22,032 nucleotides of DNA from an uncultured Eubacterium sp. (GTDB taxonomy: Bacteria > Bacillota > Clostridia > Lachnospirales > Lachnospiraceae): contig CAJUIH010000001.1 in NCBI GenBank assembly GCA_910586045.1, positions 1 to 22,032 on the forward strand. Direction: 5' to 3'. The translations under genes were made by a program, and so were the position numbers. The notes beneath the pieces were generated by a model. The model searched no databases. It worked only from the letters and a program-made list of their open reading frames with translations, and had not been told where the DNA came from. Of this stretch, positions 7,696 through 15,581 are shown in pieces (position 1 is the stretch's first letter; each line of letters starts with the position of its first letter).

Positions 7696-9390
7696 ATGAA
7701 GTACACAAAGATGATAGTAGCAGGAATATTGGGCCTTGTCCTTTTAAGCAACCAGCCAGCCGCGGCTGTAAAGGCGGCTGAGGTCCCACCGATGCAGGAA
7801 ACGGAAGCGGACGGGGAGGAAAATGAGCCGGAATTTGTGCAGCATCTGGCACCGGATTATCTTGACCCGGATTATGTAAAACGCCAGTACCTGCAGGAAC
7901 ACAAACCGGAAGATGAGCCGGTTCCGTTCTCTGCCCGGAGTACGGCCGCAAATAAGACCCGCAGCCCGTTTACCGGACTCACTTATACGCATGCGGATTC
8001 GCTGCGCGGCAGGGAGGTCGTGCTGGGCATTGACGTATCGACGTGGCAGGAGGAAATTGACTGGGCAAAGGTGAAAAAGGCAGGTGTAAAGTTTGCGTTT
8101 ATCCGTTGCGGCTATACATCGCTTTCATCCAAATTTGCTATGTATAAGGATGCCTATTTTGACCGAAATATTCAAAATGCATATAAAAACGGGATTCAGG
8201 TAGGAATTTATTATTTTTCCAATTCGATTACGGCTACCGAGGCACAGAAAGAAGCACAAAAAACAGTAGAATTGATCAAAGATTATAAGAATAAGATTTC
8301 ACTGCCGGTCGTCTATGATTTTGAAGCTTTTTCCAATTCTTACCGTGCCTATGGGCTGTCAAAGGCGCAGGTGACCAAAAATACGCTGACCTTTTTTAAT
8401 ATTATCGAAAAAGCCGGTTTTACGCCGATGTATTACGGAAGCCCGTCATTTTTAAACAGTTCCTTTGACACGAACCAGTTAAAGGATTATGATTTATGGC
8501 TGGCAAATTATACGACTAAGACCAGCTATACCGGAGATTACCTTTACTGGCAGTATTCAAGCTCCGGTATTGTAGACGGCATTACGACCGGGACGGTAGA
8601 CTGCAATTTTTATTATTCCAAAGAGGGCGGCCTGCCGGAACCAGTGGAACCGCCAACGCTGGATTTAGGCCCGGTAACCGGTTTGAAGGCATCCAGCGAT
8701 ATTGAAACGCCGTCAGCAATCCAGATCCAATGGAAGCCGATTGCGGATGCGCACGGGTATAAAATTTACCGCAGCACGTCATACGGCGGTACTTACAAAA
8801 AAATCAAAACCGTAACAGGCGCCGAGTCGTCGGAATATACGGATACGAAAGTCGGTACCTCGGAAGGGAAAGAGCTTTATTATAAAATCGTTCCATACCG
8901 AAAAGAAAACTCCGTAGTGGAGTTTGGCGAAGAGTCCAAAATACTGACCGCCAGTACGAAACGGATCCATACGTTCCGCCTTATGACCAATGCGCAAGTG
9001 AATTTACGTGAACAGGCTGGCACGGAATACAAAACGTTAACGCAGGTTCCAAAAGGAGTCGGGCTGACCTATAAAAAATTTACTTCTTCTGTAGCCGGTA
9101 CGAAATGGTATAAAGTCACTTATCAAAAGAACGGAAAGTCCTATACAGGCTATCTTTCCGGCAGCTATGTTACAAGGTATACGTATGGGATACCGACCAA
9201 AAATGTAAATCTGCGCGGCGGCCCGGGACTGACTTATAAAAGGCAGCGGGTTGTCCCAAAAGGAATCAAGCTGCGGATTCAGAAAAATACCACGGACAGT
9301 ACGGGAACCAAGTGGAGCCAGGTAAGATATACGTATAAGAATAAAACATATACCGGATATATACCAACCAAATATATTGAGCGCACGTAA
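7696..9390 (+). CDS. Secreted GH25 lysozyme with Fn3-like and two SH3-like domains
   Basis: A 564-residue exported muramidase. Residues 1-28 form a signal peptide ending in an Ala-rich stretch. An acidic, low-complexity segment (30-80) follows. The GH25 domain is about 108-308, with Asp113 in GIDVSTWQ and Asp208/Glu210 in VVYDFE as catalytic candidates, and WQY at 285. A fibronectin type III-like module lies at about 325-420. Two bacterial SH3-like modules follow (about 428-494 and 498-562), each with the VNLR start and a TKW(Y/S)xVxY core, which usually bind peptidoglycan. It would cut the MurNAc-GlcNAc bond in cell-wall remodelling or competitor lysis. AAAGGAG lies 7 bases before ATG. It has no sortase signal and stands alone between two terminators. 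Confidence 0.93.
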   Translation: MKYTKMIVAGILGLVLLSNQPAAAVKAAEVPPMQETEADGEENEPEFVQHLAPDYLDPDYVKRQYLQEHKPEDEPVPFSARSTAANKTRSPFTGLTYTHADSLRGREVVLGIDVSTWQEEIDWAKVKKAGVKFAFIRCGYTSLSSKFAMYKDAYFDRNIQNAYKNGIQVGIYYFSNSITATEAQKEAQKTVELIKDYKNKISLPVVYDFEAFSNSYRAYGLSKAQVTKNTLTFFNIIEKAGFTPMYYGSPSFLNSSFDTNQLKDYDLWLANYTTKTSYTGDYLYWQYSSSGIVDGITTGTVDCNFYYSKEGGLPEPVEPPTLDLGPVTGLKASSDIETPSAIQIQWKPIADAHGYKIYRSTSYGGTYKKIKTVTGAESSEYTDTKVGTSEGKELYYKIVPYRKENSVVEFGEESKILTASTKRIHTFRLMTNAQVNLREQAGTEYKTLTQVPKGVGLTYKKFTSSVAGTKWYKVTYQKNGKSYTGYLSGSYVTRYTYGIPTKNVNLRGGPGLTYKRQRVVPKGIKLRIQKNTTDSTGTKWSQVRYTYKNKTYTGYIPTKYIERT

Positions 9391-9402
9391 TCGGGTGTAC
9401 CA

Positions 9403-9430
9403 AAAAGCCGCCGGGAAACTGGCGGTTTCC
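9403..9430 (+). terminator. Probable terminator after the lysozyme gene
   Basis: AAGCCGCC (9405-9412) pairs with GGCGGTTT (9421-9428) around an eight-base loop, with one G-T pair. It lies 15 bases after the stop codon. The T-tract is short, so termination may be modest. Confidence 0.55.
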
Positions 9431-9443
9431 TTGCAGTTTCCGG

Positions 9444-9472
9444 TTTACTTTCTGATTCTGATATGGTAAAAT
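9444..9472 (+). promoter_or_regulatory. Predicted promoter of the YerC-like gene
   Basis: TTTACT (9444-9449) and TAAAAT (9467-9472) are 17 bases apart, and TGG immediately precedes the -10 box as an extended -10 motif. It lies about 85 bases before the gene. Confidence 0.5.
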
Positions 9473-9556
9473 TTTGTTTATGCAGCAGATAGACCGGGCA
9501 TTCGTTTGCGCGGATTTGCTGCGGGTGAATGATAAGGGATAATAAGGAGCATGGAA

Positions 9557-9865
9557 ATGAGTAAAAATCTTCAGACGGAGACGGTAGATCATTTATTCGA
9601 CGCGGTATTAAGTCTCCGCAACAGGGAGGAGTGCTACCGTTTTTTTAAAGATGTATGCACTGTGAACGAACTGCAGGCGCTGTCACAGCGGTTCCAGGTG
9701 GCATGCATGCTGCGGGAAAACTGTACGTATATGGAAATCGCAGAAAAGACGGGTGCTTCCACAGCGACCATCAGCCGGGTAAACCGTACGCTGAATTATG
9801 GGCTGGATGGGTACGGTCTGGCGCTGGAGCGGCTTGGGGAACCGGATGGACAGCAAAACGGATGA
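9557..9865 (+). CDS. yerC: YerC/YecD-type TrpR-like transcriptional regulator
   Basis: A 102-residue protein of the YerC/YecD family, a Firmicute branch of the TrpR-like helix-turn-helix fold. The helical N-terminal part carries FFKDVCTVNEL and ALSQRFQVA. The DNA-binding helix-turn-helix is TYMEIAEKTGASTATISRVN (about 57-76). Family members are small DNA-binding repressors whose ligand is generally unknown. The start is ATG 9557, with AAGGAG ending 7 bases upstream; an ATG at 9551 is too close to that site. In Bacillus subtilis yerC lies near pcrA, as here, which supports the name. It converges on the DUF1836 gene. Confidence 0.88.
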   Translation: MSKNLQTETVDHLFDAVLSLRNREECYRFFKDVCTVNELQALSQRFQVACMLRENCTYMEIAEKTGASTATISRVNRTLNYGLDGYGLALERLGEPDGQQNG

Positions 9866-9900
9866 GGCCAAACCGCCCCGGCTGACGGCATGTTACGCTG

Positions 9901-10536
9901 TTATTTTTTTTGCTGGTCTTTCGTGCGCCGGCCTTTTTCCGCGGGCTTAGGCGTTAGCTTTGCGTCAATGATTTTTTCAATCAGCATCCGCTTTACATAG
10001 ACATCAAAGCTGAGCATGCAAAGAAAAGAAAACAACTGCAGGTTTTCCCGCTCTTCTTCCGGCAGATCGGAAAATGTATGGCTGCTTGTATTGAATTTGC
10101 GGATAATATCCTTGGCAAGCAGGTCGGTTTCGTCTTTTTCCAGACCGAATACTTCTTGATAGATCGCCGTCAGGTCCAGACCGCCGTTGACAGAAAAATA
10201 CTTGTCCGTGATCGGGTTCAACAGGTGTTGAATATCGCTGATGCTTAAAATACTTTTAAAATAATAGATAAAAATCAGCGTCAACAGGTGTTCTTTTTTA
10301 TATTTCTTTTTTTCCGGCGGCGGCAGGAGATTATTTTTGGCATAATTATTAATCATGGTTTTCGTTAAGATCTTGTCGTCCGGGTAGCGTTTGGTAGCGG
10401 CAAGCTGTTCATTGATAAAAGTAGTGACCTGGTCCATATACAAGTCAATGCCGGGGATATCCTCGGGTTTGATATAGTCGATCCGTTTCAGGCTTTTTAA
10501 AATACTGTTTAAAAGGTCTTTTTCATCAATTGTCAT
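9901..10536 (-). CDS. DUF1836 family protein, probable DNA-binding regulator
   Basis: A 211-residue protein of the DUF1836 family. The segment TKTMINNYAKNNLLPPPEKK followed by KYKKEHL (about residues 58-83) has the layout of a MerR-like winged helix-turn-helix, in which a short wing follows the recognition helix. The rest is helical and ends in a Lys/Arg-rich tail. Family members are usually described as regulators, but no target is established that I know of. The start is ATG 10534-10536 with AGAGGTG 6 bases upstream; the in-frame GTG three codons earlier lies inside that binding site. It is divergent from pcrA. Confidence 0.82.
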   Translation of the reverse strand: MTIDEKDLLNSILKSLKRIDYIKPEDIPGIDLYMDQVTTFINEQLAATKRYPDDKILTKTMINNYAKNNLLPPPEKKKYKKEHLLTLIFIYYFKSILSISDIQHLLNPITDKYFSVNGGLDLTAIYQEVFGLEKDETDLLAKDIIRKFNTSSHTFSDLPEEERENLQLFSFLCMLSFDVYVKRMLIEKIIDAKLTPKPAEKGRRTKDQQKK

Positions 10537-10560
10537 AGTCTTCACCTCTTTCTGAAATAC

Positions 10561-10589
10561 ATTATAGAGTAATCAAAACTATATGGCAA
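10561..10589 (-). promoter_or_regulatory. Near-consensus sigma-A promoter of the DUF1836 gene
   Basis: On the minus strand TTGCCA (10589-10584) and TATAAT (10566-10561) are separated by 17 bases. The predicted start site is about 18 bases before the ATG, giving a very short leader. Confidence 0.75.
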
Positions 10590-10610
10590 GCATTATATAA
10601 ACGGTAAAAC

Positions 10611-10676
10611 AGAATGGAAACATAGAATGTGAACATAAAATGAGAACCATAAAATGAAAACTTATAATGAGAACAT
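10611..10676 (+). repeat. Five tandem copies of a 13-14 bp AT-rich unit upstream of pcrA
   Basis: Units start at 10611, 10624, 10637, 10651 and 10664, each close to ARAATGNGAACAT. A sixth partial copy begins at 10677 and merges into the pcrA ribosome binding site. The unit length (13, 13, 14, 13, 13) is larger than a helical turn and not a multiple of three across the array. It lies between the DUF1836 promoter and pcrA and overlaps the putative pcrA promoter, so it could be a regulator-binding array or a slippage product. Confidence 0.7.
10640..10668 (+). promoter_or_regulatory. Possible pcrA promoter inside the repeat array
   Basis: TATAAT (10663-10668) is a perfect -10 box with a weak -35 (ATGAGA, 10640-10645) at 17 bases. 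The ATG would follow about 17 bases after the start site. The -10 arises from a repeat copy, so chance is a real alternative. Confidence 0.4.
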
Positions 10677-10691
10677 AGAAGGAAAAAATTT

Positions 10692-13034
10692 ATGTATGAA
10701 AATATGAATGACATGCAAAGGCAGGCAGTCTGTCAGACAGAAGGACCTGTGCTGATCCTTGCCGGGGCTGGCTCCGGCAAGACGCGGGTCCTAACGCACC
10801 GTGCGGCATATTTAATAGAAGAATTAGGGATCGACCCGTACCATATTATGGCGATTACCTTTACGAACAAAGCGGCAGAGGAGATGCGCGCGCGCATTGA
10901 CGAGATCGTGGGCTGCGGTTCGCAGAGTATTTGGGTGTCCACATTCCATTCCGCATGCGTGCGGATTTTAAGACGTTTTATCGACCGGATTGGATATGAT
11001 ACCAATTTTACGATTTATGACGCGGACGACCAGAAACAGCTTATGAAAGATATCTGTAAGCGTCTGGAAATTGATACAAAAGTACATAAGGAAAAGTTTT
11101 TTTTAAACGCGATTTCCCATGCAAAAGACGAATTGGTTGGCCCGTCCGCTTATCAGGCACAGGCACAGGGGGATTACAACAAACAGCGCATTGCCCGTGT
11201 ATATGCGGAGTACCAGCAGATGCTGCAAAAAAATAACGCGCTTGATTTTGACGACCTGATTATGAAGACCGTAGAACTGTTCCAAAGTGACAGCGAGGTA
11301 TTAAATCATTACCAGGAACGGCTGAAATATATTATGGTGGACGAGTACCAGGATACCAATACGGCGCAGTTTCATTTTGTGCGCCTATTGGCTTCCAAAT
11401 ACGGCAATCTGTGTGTCGTAGGCGATGACGACCAGTCGATCTACCGGTTCCGCGGTGCGAATATTCGAAATATCTTAAATTTTGAACAGTACTTTCCAAA
11501 TACAGTTGTGATCAAGCTGGAACAAAATTACCGGTCGACCCAAAATATTTTAGACGCCGCGAACGGCGTCATAGCAAATAATATCGGGCGTAAGGAAAAA
11601 GCGCTCTGGACGGAAAACGACAGCGGCGATCAGGTAAAGCTGCGGCAGTTTGAAACAGCCTTTGACGAGGCGGATTTTGTTTTATCGGATATCCAGTCCC
11701 ATGTGAAAAACGGAGAATGCCGTTATCAGGACTGCGCGGTATTATACCGGACAAACGTACAGTCGCGTCTGTTTGAGGAGCGGTTTATCCTGGGGAATGT
11801 GCCGTATCAGATTGTCGGCGGCGTAAACTTTTATGCCCGCAAAGAAATCAAAGACCTGCTGGCCTATTTAAAGACCGTCGATAACGCAAGGGACGATTTG
11901 GCTGTACGCAGGATCATCAATGTTCCAAAGCGCGGCATCGGCGCGACGACGCTTTCAAAAGTACAGGCGTATGCCAATGAACAGGAAATCAGTTTTTACC
12001 AGGCATTGCGCCAGGCATCCGATATCCCGTCGCTTGGCCGTACGGCGGCAAAAATCGAACCGTTTGTAACATTGATCCAGACTATGCGTTCCAAAGCCGG
12101 CCTGCTTGCGGTATCCGATCTGCTGCAGGAGATTATCGACGTAACCGGATATGTCAAAGAACTAAAAGCCGAACAGACAGACGAAGCGCAGGCGCGGATT
12201 GAAAATATCGAGGAACTGCAGGGAAAGGTGCGCATATATGAACAAAATGAAGCCGAACCGACACTCTCCGGTTTCCTGGAAGAAGTAGCATTAGTGGCGG
12301 ACTTGGAGCGTACAGAGGAAGATGCGGACCATGTTACCCTGATGACGCTCCACAGCGCCAAAGGGCTGGAATTTCCGCGCGTATATTTGACAGGAATGGA
12401 AGACGGTCTGTTTCCGGGCTATCTGTCTATTACCAGTGATACTATGGACGAACTGGAGGAAGAACGGCGCCTTGCTTATGTCGGGATGACACGGGCTATG
12501 AGGCATCTGACGCTGACCTGTGCGGGCCAGCGGATGCTGCGGGGCGAGACGCAGTATAATAAAATCTCGCGTTTTGTGCGGGAAATACCGCCGCATGTGC
12601 TGGATGTTTCGGCAAAACGCCAGCGGCGGATGCCGGAGCAGACCGCGCCAAGACAAAGGGCGCGGGAAATGTTTTTGGCAAAACCGATGGCGCTGCAGTC
12701 AGAGGGCGTAGCGGACAGCCGTCAAAGCGGGCCGCGCCAGCAGGCGCAAGATCACGTCTGTACGGCAGCGGACACTGCTTTCGCAGCAGCCGACAGCCGT
12801 GGGGCGGACAACGCAGCGGACAGTGCGGAAGATGCCGCTGTACGAAAAAAACTTGGATATGGCGTCGGGGATCTTGTCACCCATCAGAAATTCGGAAACG
12901 GGGAAGTGACCCGGATTGTATCCGGCGGGCGGGATTATGAGGTGACGGTGCGGTTTTTCGGCGCGGGCGTAAAAAAAATGTTTGCCATGTTCGCAAAGCT
13001 CAAGCGCACGGATCAGGCGTCAAATCACGTTTGA
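10692..13034 (+). CDS. pcrA: ATP-dependent 3'-5' DNA helicase PcrA (UvrD/Rep family)
   Basis: A 780-residue superfamily 1A helicase. Visible motifs are Walker A GAGSGKT (25-31), motif Ia ITFTNKAAEEM (55-65), Walker B VDEYQD (216-221), motif III GDDDQSIYRFRGA (244-256), motif IV LEQNYRS (276-282), motif V TLHSAKGLEF (552-561) and motif VI EERRLAYVGMTRA (590-602). A low-complexity Gln/Ala/Arg linker (about 640-718) leads to a C-terminal Tudor-like fold (about 722-772, with GDLVTHQKFGNGEV) that in PcrA contacts RNA polymerase. It acts in mismatch and excision repair, plasmid replication and removal of RecA or stalled polymerase. The length is slightly above usual because of the linker. The ATG follows AGAAGG by 9 bases. 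Confidence 0.96.
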   Translation: MYENMNDMQRQAVCQTEGPVLILAGAGSGKTRVLTHRAAYLIEELGIDPYHIMAITFTNKAAEEMRARIDEIVGCGSQSIWVSTFHSACVRILRRFIDRIGYDTNFTIYDADDQKQLMKDICKRLEIDTKVHKEKFFLNAISHAKDELVGPSAYQAQAQGDYNKQRIARVYAEYQQMLQKNNALDFDDLIMKTVELFQSDSEVLNHYQERLKYIMVDEYQDTNTAQFHFVRLLASKYGNLCVVGDDDQSIYRFRGANIRNILNFEQYFPNTVVIKLEQNYRSTQNILDAANGVIANNIGRKEKALWTENDSGDQVKLRQFETAFDEADFVLSDIQSHVKNGECRYQDCAVLYRTNVQSRLFEERFILGNVPYQIVGGVNFYARKEIKDLLAYLKTVDNARDDLAVRRIINVPKRGIGATTLSKVQAYANEQEISFYQALRQASDIPSLGRTAAKIEPFVTLIQTMRSKAGLLAVSDLLQEIIDVTGYVKELKAEQTDEAQARIENIEELQGKVRIYEQNEAEPTLSGFLEEVALVADLERTEEDADHVTLMTLHSAKGLEFPRVYLTGMEDGLFPGYLSITSDTMDELEEERRLAYVGMTRAMRHLTLTCAGQRMLRGETQYNKISRFVREIPPHVLDVSAKRQRRMPEQTAPRQRAREMFLAKPMALQSEGVADSRQSGPRQQAQDHVCTAADTAFAAADSRGADNAADSAEDAAVRKKLGYGVGDLVTHQKFGNGEVTRIVSGGRDYEVTVRFFGAGVKKMFAMFAKLKRTDQASNHV

Positions 13035-13105
13035 TCTGCCGTTTCCTTAAAAAATTATTAAAAAACAATAAAATATAAATTTTTTCTCGCTATCTGGAAA
13101 AGATA

Positions 13106-13148
13106 TGTTATAATAAAAAGGACTAAGTGAAGTGCAGGTTCTGCACTT
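13106..13148 (+). promoter_or_regulatory. Extended -10 promoter followed by an exact inverted repeat in the leader
   Basis: TGTTATAAT (13106-13114) is a TGn-extended perfect -10 box, with no clear -35. At 13130-13148 AAGTGCAG and CTGCACTT form a perfect 8-bp inverted repeat around GTT, just downstream of the expected transcript start. It could be an operator or a leader RNA hairpin. There is no U-run, so it is not a clear terminator for pcrA. Confidence 0.55.
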
Positions 13149-13176
13149 TAAAAATAGAACGGAAAGGAGAAGAAAC

Positions 13177-13506
13177 ATGAACCGATTAGACGAACTGCAT
13201 GGTTTACTGTCTGAAAATGTATCAAAAGTAGGAGATCTTCTGAAAAAGGAAAAAGAAAAAGAAGAAGAACAAAAAAAGAACAAAGCGGTGTGGATTTTTA
13301 CCGTGCTTGGCATTATTGCAGTAGCAGCCGCAGCGATTTATGGTTTGTACCGTCTGTTTGCGCCGGATTATCTGGAAGATTTTGAAGATGATTTCGATGA
13401 CGACTTCGATGACGACTTTTTCGAAGATGAAGAAGAAAAAACAGAAGAAGCAGAAGAAGAAACAGCAGCAGAAGATTCCATTACCGATGAAATGACAGAA
13501 GAGTAG
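13177..13506 (+). CDS. Small single-pass membrane protein with a highly acidic tail
   Basis: A 109-residue protein of unknown function. Residues 1-37 are charged and probably coiled, with a KEKEKEEEQKK run. Residues 38-61 form one transmembrane helix. Residues 64-109 are almost entirely Asp/Glu with Phe at regular spacing (FDDDFDDDFF). The repeated acidic block is partly a 12-bp direct repeat in the DNA. The start is ATG 13177, with AAAGGAG 7 bases before it; an earlier in-frame ATG at 13132 lies inside the leader hairpin. By the positive-inside tendency the Lys-rich N-terminus is probably cytoplasmic and the acidic tail outside. A conserved small envelope protein is my best description; no role can be assigned. 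Confidence 0.8.
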   Translation: MNRLDELHGLLSENVSKVGDLLKKEKEKEEEQKKNKAVWIFTVLGIIAVAAAAIYGLYRLFAPDYLEDFEDDFDDDFDDDFFEDEEEKTEEAEEETAAEDSITDEMTEE

Positions 13507-13563
13507 TTGGCGGGCAGCAGGACAGTTTCCTGCATTGCCGGATCGAAAAGGAATACGACATAC

Positions 13564-13596
13564 AAATCGGCCGGGAAGAAATTCCCGGCCGATTTT
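13564..13596 (+). terminator. Strong hairpin, probable terminator after the acidic protein gene
   Basis: A perfect 14-bp stem (13564-13577 with 13582-13595) closes a GAAA tetraloop, with four T at the 3' side. It lies about 57 bases after the stop codon and before the AzlC-like gene. The stem is symmetrical with A on one side and T on the other, so it could work in both directions. Confidence 0.8.
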
Positions 13597-13633
13597 ATGG
13601 TCTGTGTATTTACAGGTCTTTTGGTGGAAAAGG

Positions 13634-14368
13634 ATGCGCAAAGAGAAAAAAACGGTGGAAAAGCAAATACAAAAAACAGGCGGAACATGGGAAGCCTTTC
13701 GAATGGCATTTCCGTATACGATCCCCGTACTGACCGGGTATCTGTTTATCGGATTTGCCTTTGGCGTCATGTTTCAGAACAAAGGATATAATTTTATATG
13801 GGCGGGCATTATGAGCGTGCTCGTCTATGCGGGCAGCGGACAATATCTGGCGGTCAATTTTTTTGTGCCCGGATACAGCCTGCTGCAGATGGTCTTTCTG
13901 GAATTTATGGTCAATATCCGGCATATTTTTTACGGGCTGTCTATGCTGGAGCGTTTTCAGAACATGGGAAAAAAGCGTCTGTACATGATTTTTTCCCTGA
14001 CAGACGAAACCTATTCCCTGCTGTGCCTGACCCATATACCAAAAGGGGTCGACGAATCCAAATTCCTATTTTTCCTGGCCCTTTTAGACCACAGTTATTG
14101 GATTCTTGGTTCGATTCTGGGCGCGGCGGCGGGGTCGGCCGTGCCGTTTAACGCGCAGGGGATTGATTTTGCGATGACGGCGCTGTTTGTCGTGATCTTT
14201 CTGGAACAATGGCTGACAAGCAGCAGCCATATGCCGGCTTATATTGGGGTTGGAAGCACGCTGGCGTGCCTGCTTGTATTTGGGAGCGGGAATTTTATAC
14301 TGCCGTCGATGGTATGTATTATGACGCTGTTGTTGTTACATAGGGAAAAGATGCAGGCTATGATATAA
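13634..14368 (+). CDS. azlC: AzlC-like branched-chain amino acid exporter subunit, without an AzlD partner
   Basis: A 244-residue polytopic membrane protein of the AzlC family. The N-terminal WEAFRMAFPYTIPVLTGYLF, the segment SVLVYAGSGQYLAVNFF and the signature NIRHIFYGLS are characteristic. AzlC normally pairs with a ~100-residue membrane protein, AzlD, to export branched-chain amino acids or analogues. The start is ATG 13634; the upstream in-frame extension crosses the terminator hairpin and is not credible. The ribosome binding site is moderate. No azlD follows; the next gene is a soluble ATPase. It may work alone, use a distant AzlD, or be a remnant of a broken pair. Confidence 0.87.
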   Translation: MRKEKKTVEKQIQKTGGTWEAFRMAFPYTIPVLTGYLFIGFAFGVMFQNKGYNFIWAGIMSVLVYAGSGQYLAVNFFVPGYSLLQMVFLEFMVNIRHIFYGLSMLERFQNMGKKRLYMIFSLTDETYSLLCLTHIPKGVDESKFLFFLALLDHSYWILGSILGAAAGSAVPFNAQGIDFAMTALFVVIFLEQWLTSSSHMPAYIGVGSTLACLLVFGSGNFILPSMVCIMTLLLLHREKMQAMI

Positions 14369-14369
14369 T
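14361..14369 (+). promoter_or_regulatory. Extended -10 promoter of the ATPase-nuclease cassette
   Basis: TGATATAAT is a TGn plus perfect TATAAT box that overlaps the azlC stop codon. No good -35 lies at 16-18 bases. The transcript would start about 15 bases before the ATPase ATG, with the GGGGG ribosome binding site immediately inside it. It suggests the cassette has its own promoter. Confidence 0.45.
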
Positions 14370-14390
14370 GTATAAAAGGGGGATGTAAAC

Positions 14391-15581
14391 ATGGCATTAA
14401 AGGCAGAAGATGTTTTCACGCCGGGGGCTTTTCCGGAGTATACTTATATCTCACGTAAATCGGCAGTTTCAGACCTTTCTTATGAATTTCGTTTGATGCA
14501 GGCTTTAAAAGTGTCAGGTTTTTTGACCTCTCTGGTAGGACCGTCAAAAATGGGAAAAACGATACTATGTGAAAAAGTCGTAGGATTTGACAAAATAGTA
14601 GAGATGTCGGGAGCAGACTTTGGGACCGAAACAGATTTTTGGAAGCTGGCGGCTGCAAAAGTAGGAATGGCAGTAGAAGGGCAGTTTTTATCCGAAAAAG
14701 TAATTGCGGAAACGAATGATAGATATTCGAAAAAAGAAAATTATTCGCTTACGAAAGATAAAATTATCCAGTATTACAAACGCGAAAATTTGGTATTGGT
14801 AATAGATGATTTTCATTACGCGCCGGAGAAAAAACGGATGCAGATAGCGCAGCAGTTAAAAGATGCGATCCGCAGGGGGTTTAAAGCGATTGTGGTATCT
14901 CTGCCGCACAGGGCGGACGAAGCAATCCGCCGTAATGCGGATCTTTCCGGCCGTTTAAGCATGATCAATATGGAATCCTGGGAGGTAAATGATTTAAAGG
15001 AAATTGCAAAGGTTGGCTTTGGGAAACTGGATATACAGATTTCAGATGATGTTGCGCAGCAGATTGCGGTGGAAAGTTTATCTTCGCCACAGCTTATGCA
15101 GTATATATGCTTAAATATCTGTACGATTTTGGAAATGTCGGAACATAATGACAGGCGCGTGAAACATGAGATATTAGAAACAGCATACTGCTATACAACC
15201 GCAAACTTTGAATATGGAGATGTAGTAGCACTGATGAAAAAAGGGCCGAATATGCGGGGAAAAAGCAGAAACAGATTCCAGACGCAAAATGGGAAAGCAT
15301 ATGATATTTATGAATTAATCGTGAAATCGATAGCAGAGAACCCGCCGATCATGAAATCAGAATTTGAAAATGTAAAAGAGCGTATTTACCGTCTCATTGC
15401 AGTGGGCTGCAAGAAGCCTGCCCCACAGGCCATAAAGGAAAGTCTTGTGAAAATGCGGGAGCTGCTGCATGGACGGGAAGATATTTTTAAAGTGCTTGAT
15501 TGGAAAGAAGGAATATTGTATATTTTAGATCCGCTGTTTTTATTTTATTTAAGATGGGGAGGCGGTTTAAAAAATGTTTGA
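14391..15581 (+). CDS. Orc/STAND-like P-loop ATPase, first gene of a two-gene cassette
   Basis: A 396-residue soluble ATPase. The opening VFTPGAFPEYTYISR resembles that of a group of bacterial AAA/STAND-like ATPases. Walker A is GPSKMGKT (50-57) and Walker B is LVLVIDD (134-140). VVSLPHR (168-174) lies near the sensor-1 position, and Arg188 in LSGRLSMINM is a possible arginine-sensing residue. The C-terminal third (about 300-390) reads as winged-helix and ends in LDPLFLFYLRW, a pattern seen at the end of archaeal-type ATPases. I recognise no catalytic effector in the chain, so it is likely the sensor or switch, with the effector supplied by the overlapping nuclease gene. Composition is AT-richer than flanking genes, consistent with acquired DNA. 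Exact family and trigger are unknown. Confidence 0.8.
   Translation: MALKAEDVFTPGAFPEYTYISRKSAVSDLSYEFRLMQALKVSGFLTSLVGPSKMGKTILCEKVVGFDKIVEMSGADFGTETDFWKLAAAKVGMAVEGQFLSEKVIAETNDRYSKKENYSLTKDKIIQYYKRENLVLVIDDFHYAPEKKRMQIAQQLKDAIRRGFKAIVVSLPHRADEAIRRNADLSGRLSMINMESWEVNDLKEIAKVGFGKLDIQISDDVAQQIAVESLSSPQLMQYICLNICTILEMSEHNDRRVKHEILETAYCYTTANFEYGDVVALMKKGPNMRGKSRNRFQTQNGKAYDIYELIVKSIAENPPIMKSEFENVKERIYRLIAVGCKKPAPQAIKESLVKMRELLHGREDIFKVLDWKEGILYILDPLFLFYLRWGGGLKNV

Noticed and set aside
10611..10676. Possible CRISPR array upstream of pcrA
   Set aside because: The units are contiguous, 13-14 bases long and have no spacers; no cas genes are present.
13535..13633. Longer azlC start
   Set aside because: The extension is encoded by the terminator hairpin and its flanks, and AzlC homology begins after ATG 13634.
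13222..13770. Phe- and Cys-rich minus-strand frame opposite the acidic protein and azlC
   Set aside because: It is the complement of GAA/GAT-rich codons, crosses a strong hairpin and has no ribosome binding site.
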